Of a DNA stretch of 64,000 nucleotides, positions 58,111 to 64,000 are shown piece after piece (the stretch's first letter is position 1; the number at the start of each line of letters is the position of its first letter). This stretch comes from Bretschneidera sinensis. Lineage: Eukaryota; Streptophyta; Magnoliopsida; Brassicales; Akaniaceae. The stretch lies in NCBI GenBank assembly GCA_023935145.1, contig CM043704.1, forward strand, positions 96,497,873 through 96,561,872. Direction: 5' to 3'. The position numbers were made by a program, and so were the translations under genes. A model generated the notes under the pieces. That model did no database searches. It was given only the letters and a program-made list of their open reading frames with translations, and was not told where the DNA came from.

Positions 58111-58979
58111 GGCCAGTCTAAGATAAAAACATACCGACATATGGGAAGATGTTCCTTAATAATAATTCATGCATTGCATCTGTTTTAAATATCCATTGTA
58201 TTACTAAAATGTTGAAGTGTTGTTTGTTATTGTACATTTATTTATAGATGAATAAGTTTCACAGAGAGACAGTCATGGTGAGAAATAAACATAGAAGTAT
58301 GATATGATAAGAGCTATCTAAATGGTAGACTATATGTTGTGAACCTCATAACGAGGTAATTATGAGATAATTGATAGTCTTAAGGTGAATAAATATATAA
58401 GAAGAATAGATTGACAGAGAATGGGACTTATGATATATGTAGTGATAGTAGAGTTATATTATCAAGTTATATAAGATATCAATGATTAAATATTAAAATA
58501 TTATTTATACAAATTGAATACTTCTAGTAAATTTAATTCGCTGAGCTTGTGAAGCTCATCCCTCATTGTACAATGATTTCAGGTAGCAAGCAGGACAAAT
58601 AGTTTAGTAAGTTGAGGTTCAGATGAAATCAGTATCTGTTAGCTACGTACGTGTCCACATCCTCAGACTAATGAGAAAATAAAATAAAAATTTATTGGTA
58701 AATATTCATGCATATTATGTTGTATATAATGTTTAAAGATCAGATTAATGTATCTCCCCTGTTAAGGGTTGAGAATTGATGTAAAAAAAATTTGTTGGCA
58801 TTATTTTTCTTGTTGCATATATGTGTCGTGCTGGGATTTTCAAAATATGACAACACCATCTCGGGGGTGGCCAACCCGAGATGGGTCGTTACAATTTTGG
58901 TATTAGAGCATTACGTTTTATGATTTTGTAGACTGCATAAAAAGTAAGAAAGTGAAAGATTAAAACAAATTATATTCTG

Positions 58980-60254
58980 ATGAATAGTCTGAGGATGACA
59001 TGTGGACGTGCTAGAGCTAGAGTTAAAGCCGAGGTTGAGTCTGAATATGTGGTTCCTAGAAGGGAACGTGTTGACAGTAAAATTGATATTAGTAAACATA
59101 TGAAAGAATCTGAAATTGAAAGAGATGAGCTAAAATACGCTCTTACTCATGTTCTTGAGAAAATGAATGTATCAGATGATAAAGTTGATACTCTATAGCA
59201 TAGACTTGATGAACAGGCTAGAGCAGTGCCTGATGTGGTTGTAAATCCAGTAATAGTAAATGTTCAATAGGGGAAAAACGAGTTTATGCACGAGATGCAG
59301 AAAGATTGTTTTGTTAGATATATTAAGTGTAATACTTTGTTGTTTAAAGGATTTATGAATCCTTTTAAGCCTGAGTTTTGGGTGAAACATGTAGAAAGAT
59401 TATTTGGTATTTTACCAGTAACTGATAGGCAGATGGTTGCATTTGCTTCGTTTGAGTTATAAGAAGAAGCTTTAGAATGATAAGAGGATACTTTTCCCAA
59501 GGTAAGTGCAGATGTTGATAAACCCTTAACCTAGAATAGGCTTAAGGAGTTTTTCCTTGATAAATACTTTCCTTAGACCTTTAGAGCCCAACAAGATAGA
59601 GATTTTATTTAATTGGGGTAAATGTATGGACTATGACTCAGTATGATAAGATATTATGGTTTTGTTGAGGTTTGTACCATAAAGGGTAGACCTAGAGGAG
59701 AAGAAGTGTAAGAGGTTCATATATGAACTATGTTTTAAGATTTGATCAAAACTATCTCATATAAGGCATATGAATTATGTCTGGGTGATACCAATATGAG
59801 TGTGCAGTGTGGGAGACCACTCAGAGGAGGCATTCCTTGTCACAGGGAACTGAAGTACAAGAGTCAAAGGCAAGCAAGATCCGTTACTTCTATTGCTCAG
59901 AATACTATTGGTGGGACCCTTAGATTTGGGAGACAAGTTATGGGAATAGAGAATCATGGCAGAGGAAGTAAGTATACCACCAATGGGAAGTGGTAATCTG
60001 ATGTATGATCGAGAGACAGAAGTTGTTATAAATGTATTCAGATAAGATATTTATCCTAGAATTGTCAAAAATTTGAAGTGCTTTGTATGTAGAGAAGGTG
60101 GACATATCAAAGTTGGTTGATCTTGGTGCAACCCATTCGTTTGCATCCAGTATTCATATGAAATCCATTGAAGTATGTATTAGTCCTTTGATGCATAATA
60201 TTTTTAATGCTTACAAGGGTTGTGTGATTCATATCAGTGATAGAGAATCTGAAG
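58980..60254 (+). pseudogene. Ty3/gypsy gag-protease fragment (gag B), copy 1
   Basis: Interrupted frames after the primer site: MNSLRMTCGRARARVKAEVE (basic start), a helical segment, FKGFMNPFKPEFWVKHVERL, VTDRQMVAFASFEL (gag core), FFLDKYFP, then a zinc knuckle-like CYKC...NC near 60,018-60,060, and DLGATHSFASS (gypsy protease, DLGATHSF) near 60,118. It ends at the junction with gag A. Many stops. The set gag core, knuckle, protease is that of plant chromovirus-type gypsy elements; RT, RNase H and integrase are absent. Confidence 0.75.
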
Positions 60255-61273
60255 CTCAAAGACCTTGATGAGAAACGTGAGAACTTAGTTAAACGATTCA
60301 ATGCCTTTGAAATTGAAGTAGGCCATCGAGTTCAGACCATAGAGACAAAACTGACCATCTTGCGGGGAGAAGTAAGCAAACTCAACAGTCAGTTATATAC
60401 AAATCACAATGAGGTGCTTAGGGCTTTAGCCTCTTTCGACAAACAACCAATAAGATCAGGTGTAGCAACCCAAGAAACAACTCCTAATCAAAGAAGATCA
60501 CCCCCAGATGTCCCCCCTAGGGCATTATCATTAAGAAACCCAATTGTCAGCCTACAAGAGAAGCACACACCCAAGTAGAAATCATTCCAGCTGCGCACAG
60601 TAGGGCTACTTTAGAGAACGTTTCAGTGGGAGAGTGTTTTGACACTATGAGTCTATTTCATGATAGAGTATTTGATCGCCCTTATAAACAGCCTAGGACT
60701 TATAACCAGCCTAAGAACCTTCCGAATGAATTCACTGACCTTACACGAAAGGCCAAGATAGAAGTCCCCAATTTTGATATCAAATTAGATCCAGATGTTT
60801 TTGTTGAGTGGTTATCCCAGTTAGAGAAGTTCTTTGAGTGGCATAACATGACTGATGAAGTCAAAACCCATTTTGCAAGGACGAAATTAGTTGGCAATGC
60901 TAATAGTTATAGGCAAACGGTCCAACGAAATTGAGACGATGATCCTATCACATCATGGCATGAGATTAGGGGATGCTTACTAGAGAAATACCTTCCCCAC
61001 TATTATAGGAAGCAATTAGTGGAAAAAATGTTAAACTTAAGACAATCCACTACTATAGGTGAATGTATCAACTGTTTTGAAGAACTTACTTTGAAATGTA
61101 ACCTATAGGAAGAGACAATGGCTATTGTCTCTAGGTTTATCAATGGATTGAAAGTTGAACTTAAAATAGAGGTTAGTTTGTTATCCCCTGAGTCATTAGA
61201 AGAAGCCTTTGAATTATCTCTCAAGTATGAGGAGTATTTTAAGCAGTCTACTCCGGGACGTGGCGCTTTCTAA
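60255..61273 (+). pseudogene. Ty3/gypsy gag A fragment, copy 2
   Basis: Near-perfect repeat of 55,775-56,793 with the same frameshift and stops, so the lesions predate the tandem duplication. It is fused in phase-independent fashion to the protease fragment of gag B at its left edge. Confidence 0.8.
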
Positions 61274-61283
61274 GTTGGGGAGT

Positions 61284-61345
61284 TGTAATACTCGTAATCA
61301 TTAAGTAAGGGTAAAGAAGTAATTTAATAAATATAACATGAAATT

Positions 61346-61399
<54 letters not shown>

Positions 61400-63371
61400 G
61401 AAGGATTTAGTATTGAATAAAATAATTATTTTGAAAAAAAAATGGACGCGTGGGACGGAGTTACAAAGAAAATGAAAAAAAAAAGGAGAAAAACGTGGCT
61501 GCAGGTGTTGCCACCTGCTGCCAAGTGAAAACATGAGGTTTGCATGTAGGACACATGCATTCTTGCGTGGAGCAATTTGGGGGGGAGGGTAAGGTACTGA
61601 AGAAAAAAAAAATATACATATATATATATATATATAAAATTTCTTTACTTTAATTTTTCTTAGCAAATCTTTGGTTTTCCCCTTTCTCCTCAATTCAAAC
61701 TACTCTATTTCTCTAAACATTTGGGGACCAAAAGAAAGGTTGAAAGAGCAAAATTTTGAAGGGGTTTACGGGAGAATTTTATAGAGAATCACGGAAGCGC
61801 TAAGAAAAATATAAGGTAATAACGTGAAGTTTATTTTTGAAATTTAGCATACATGAAATTTCTCGGAATTCAGAGTTGGAATTTTCAAAGGGTCTAAATT
61901 AGGAAGAATTGAAGAATAAATTAGAAATTTTATATAAATATTATGTCAGGTATTGACGATCAGCAACCGAGAGAAATTGCTGAGAGGAATGGGAAATGCA
62001 ATGAGGTGATCCACGGGTAGCTCTAAGTGCTACGTGGTGAGTTAGATTTATTTTAAGTAATCTAGATAAAAAGTGAAATATCTAGTGGTATTATTAAAAT
62101 AAATAATTAGCTTATGCTTTGGTGGTAGATGAAAAATTGATTGATAGGTATGATATGAATTTTGAATATGTAAAAATTTATTATGTAAGAAGTAATGTTA
62201 TTAGAATAATGAGTCGATTAAATAAAGATTGTGATAAACAAAATTCTTGATGAGTTATGGTTGATAAATTGATGTGATATATAAAGAGAATAAATTAGTG
62301 AAGTTGATCAAATAGAAATTTGAGGAAAGACAGGATAGATAAATTAAATATTTGAATTATGTTTATTTTTATATTATTGTTAATATGCATGTGTGTAAAA
62401 TAAAATAACCCAGAGGGGATCGGTCTAATTGAAAAACCATGACAATTGGTATATACTGGAAATAAAGAAAAACCGTGACAGTCGGTATATGCTGGAAATA
62501 AATGAAAATCGTGATAGCCAGTATATGCTGGAAATAAATGAATACTATGACAGCCGGTATATGTTGGAAATGAAAGAATCTGGGGGCCAGTCTAAGATAA
62601 AAACATACCGACATATGGGAAGATGTTCCCTTAATAATAATTCATGCATTGCATCTGTTTTAAATATCCATTGTATTACTAAAATGTTGAAGTGTTGTTT
62701 GTTATTGTACATTTATTTATAGATGAATAAGTTTCACAGAGAGACAGTCATGGTGAGAAATAAACATAGAAGTATGATATGATAAGAGCTATCTAAATGG
62801 TAGGACTATATGTTGTGAACCTCATAACGAGGTAATTATGAGATAATTGATAGTCTTAAGGTGAATAAATATATAAGAAGAATAGATTGACAGAGAATGG
62901 GACTTATGATATATGTAGTGATAGTAGAGTTATATTATCAAGTTATATAAGATATCAATGATTAAATATTAAAATATATTATTTATACAAATTGAATACT
63001 TCTAGTAAATTTAATTCGCTGAGCTTGTGAAGCTCATCCCTCATTGTACAATGATTTCAGGTAGCAAGCAGGACAAATAGTTTAGTAAGTTGAGGTTCAG
63101 ATGAAATCAGTATCTGTTAGCTACGTACGTGTCCACATCCTCAGACTAATGAGAAAATAAAATAAAAATTTATTGGTAAATATTCATGCATATTATGTTG
63201 TATATAATGTTTAAAGATCAGATTAATGTATCTCCCCTGTTAAGGGTTGAGAATTGATGTAAAAAAAATTTGTTGGCATTATTTTTCTTGTTGCATATAT
63301 GTGTCGTGCTGGGATTTTCAAAATATGACAACACCATCTCGGGGGTGGCCAACCCGAGATGGGTCGTTACA
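61284..63371 (+). repeat. LTR B, copy 2
   Basis: TGTAATACTCG...GGGTCGTTACA, 2,088 bp, flanked by the same purine tract and primer site as copy 1. Only scattered indels separate the two LTR copies. Confidence 0.8.
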
Positions 63372-63457
63372 ATTTTGGTATTAGAGCATTACGTTTTATG
63401 ATTTTGTAGACTGCATAAAAAGTAAGAAAGTGAAAGATTAAAACAAATTATATTCTG

Positions 63458-64000
63458 ATGAATAGTCTGAGGATGACATGTGGACGTGCTAGAGCTAGAG
63501 TTAAAGCCGAGGTTGAGTCTGAATATGTGGTTCCTAGAAGGGAACGTGTTGACAGTAAAATTGATATTAGTAAACATATGAAAGAATCTGAAATTGAAAG
63601 AGATGAGCTAAAATACGCTCTTACTCATGTTCTTGAGAAAATGAATGTATCAGATGATAAAGTTGATACTCTATAGCATAGACTTGATGAACAGGCTAGA
63701 GCAGTGCCTGATGTGGTTGTAAATCCAGTAATAGTAAATGTTCAATAGGGGAAAAACGAGTTTATGCACGAGATGCAGAAAGATTGTTTTGTTAGATATA
63801 TTAAGTGTAATACTTTGTTGTTTAAAGGATTTATGAATCCTTTTAAGCCTGAGTTTTGGGTGAAACATGTAGAAGATTATTTGGTATTTTACCAGTAACT
63901 GATAGGCAGATGGTTGCATTTGCTTCGTTTGAGTTATAAGAAGAAGCTTTAGAATGATAAGAGGATACTTTTCCCAAGGTAAGTGCAGATGTTGATAAAC
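63458..64000 (+). pseudogene. gag B fragment, copy 2, cut by window end
   Basis: Repeats 58,980-59,520. One base fewer at about 63,871 (GTAGAAGAT against GTAGAAAGAT) shifts the frame relative to copy 1. It continues beyond the window. Confidence 0.75.

Larger units (their letters stand above)
56804..58893 (+). repeat. 2.09-kb gypsy LTR (LTR B), copy 1
   Basis: Begins TGTAATACTCG and ends GGGTCGTTACA, with the 5-bp inverted ends TGTAA/TTACA. It is preceded by a purine tract and followed 4 bp later by TGGTATTAGAGCA (58,898-58,910), a near-perfect initiator-Met primer site. The size is typical of large plant chromovirus LTRs. It holds a TA/CA dinucleotide stretch and a 36-bp minisatellite. Confidence 0.8.
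55775..64000 (+). repeat. Tandem 4,480-bp gypsy-derived units (second cut by the window edge)
   Basis: The segment 55,775-60,254 is repeated from 60,255 to the right edge in the same orientation, with only a handful of differences (e.g. TA-repeat length, CACGGGAAG against CACGGAAG, TTTCCTC against TTTCTCCTC). At the unit border both sides share only CTCAAAG. Each unit is gag A, LTR, primer site, gag/protease B. The near identity implies a recent duplication, or an assembly repeat. Confidence 0.93.

Overview
The window is nuclear DNA of a flowering plant, very probably a eudicot. The evidence is spliced genes with GT..AG introns, AT-rich intergenic DNA, a plant UFD1 gene, a chloroplast-division gene (GC1/SULA type), CLE peptide-hormone precursors and several plant LTR retrotransposon families. 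I cannot name the species.

Bases 1 to about 51,700 form a tandem gene cluster. The basic unit, read 5'->3' on the minus strand, is UFD1 followed by a multi-CLE precursor gene. Five UFD1 copies (a-e) and four CLE genes (1-4) are present. Only UFD1-e (44,012-51,650) is intact, with a clean 322-codon spliced frame, all splice sites and its own promoter. UFD1-c and -d share lethal lesions (start codon lost, 5-nt and 2-nt deletions, lost splice donor). UFD1-a and -b lack their first exons. In place of those exons they run into a LINE 3' end and then plus-strand exons of a GC1/SULA-like gene, which from memory is the neighbour of UFD1 in Arabidopsis.

The most interesting element is the CLE family. 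CLE-1 (9,570-10,451) is an intact 293-residue secreted precursor with ten CLE dodecapeptides in exact 50-residue repeats, alternating between two types: REVPSGPNPIQI-like and RESPGGPDPIHH-like. CLE-2, -3 and -4 have 34-residue repeats with only the first type, because the same 16-residue module is absent from every repeat. All three are cut short just after the first motif by two different lesions, leaving 75-78 residue single-CLE precursors. A decayed CLE-like motif also lies upstream of each CLE gene.

Mobile DNA explains much of the rest. Copia-1 (2,781-7,970, plus strand) has both LTRs, a TCTAG target duplication and one in-frame stop. Copia-2 (17,050-21,861, minus strand) is a deleted element whose ends coincide with the rearrangement junction between two kinds of duplicated unit. 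A 1.7-kb LTR element (48,335-50,066) in intron 1 of UFD1-e carries a PTB-like RNA-recognition motif instead of retroelement genes. From about 54,480 to the right edge lies Ty3/gypsy material: a 4,480-bp unit (gag fragment, 2.09-kb LTR, second gag/protease fragment) present as a near-identical tandem pair, the second copy cut by the window edge.

Inferred order of events: copia-1 entered a GC1 intron before that segment was duplicated; a UFD1-CLE unit with a breakpoint inside UFD1 intron 1 arose once and expanded to three junctions; the RRM-carrying LTR element and the 4.48-kb gypsy duplication are late events.
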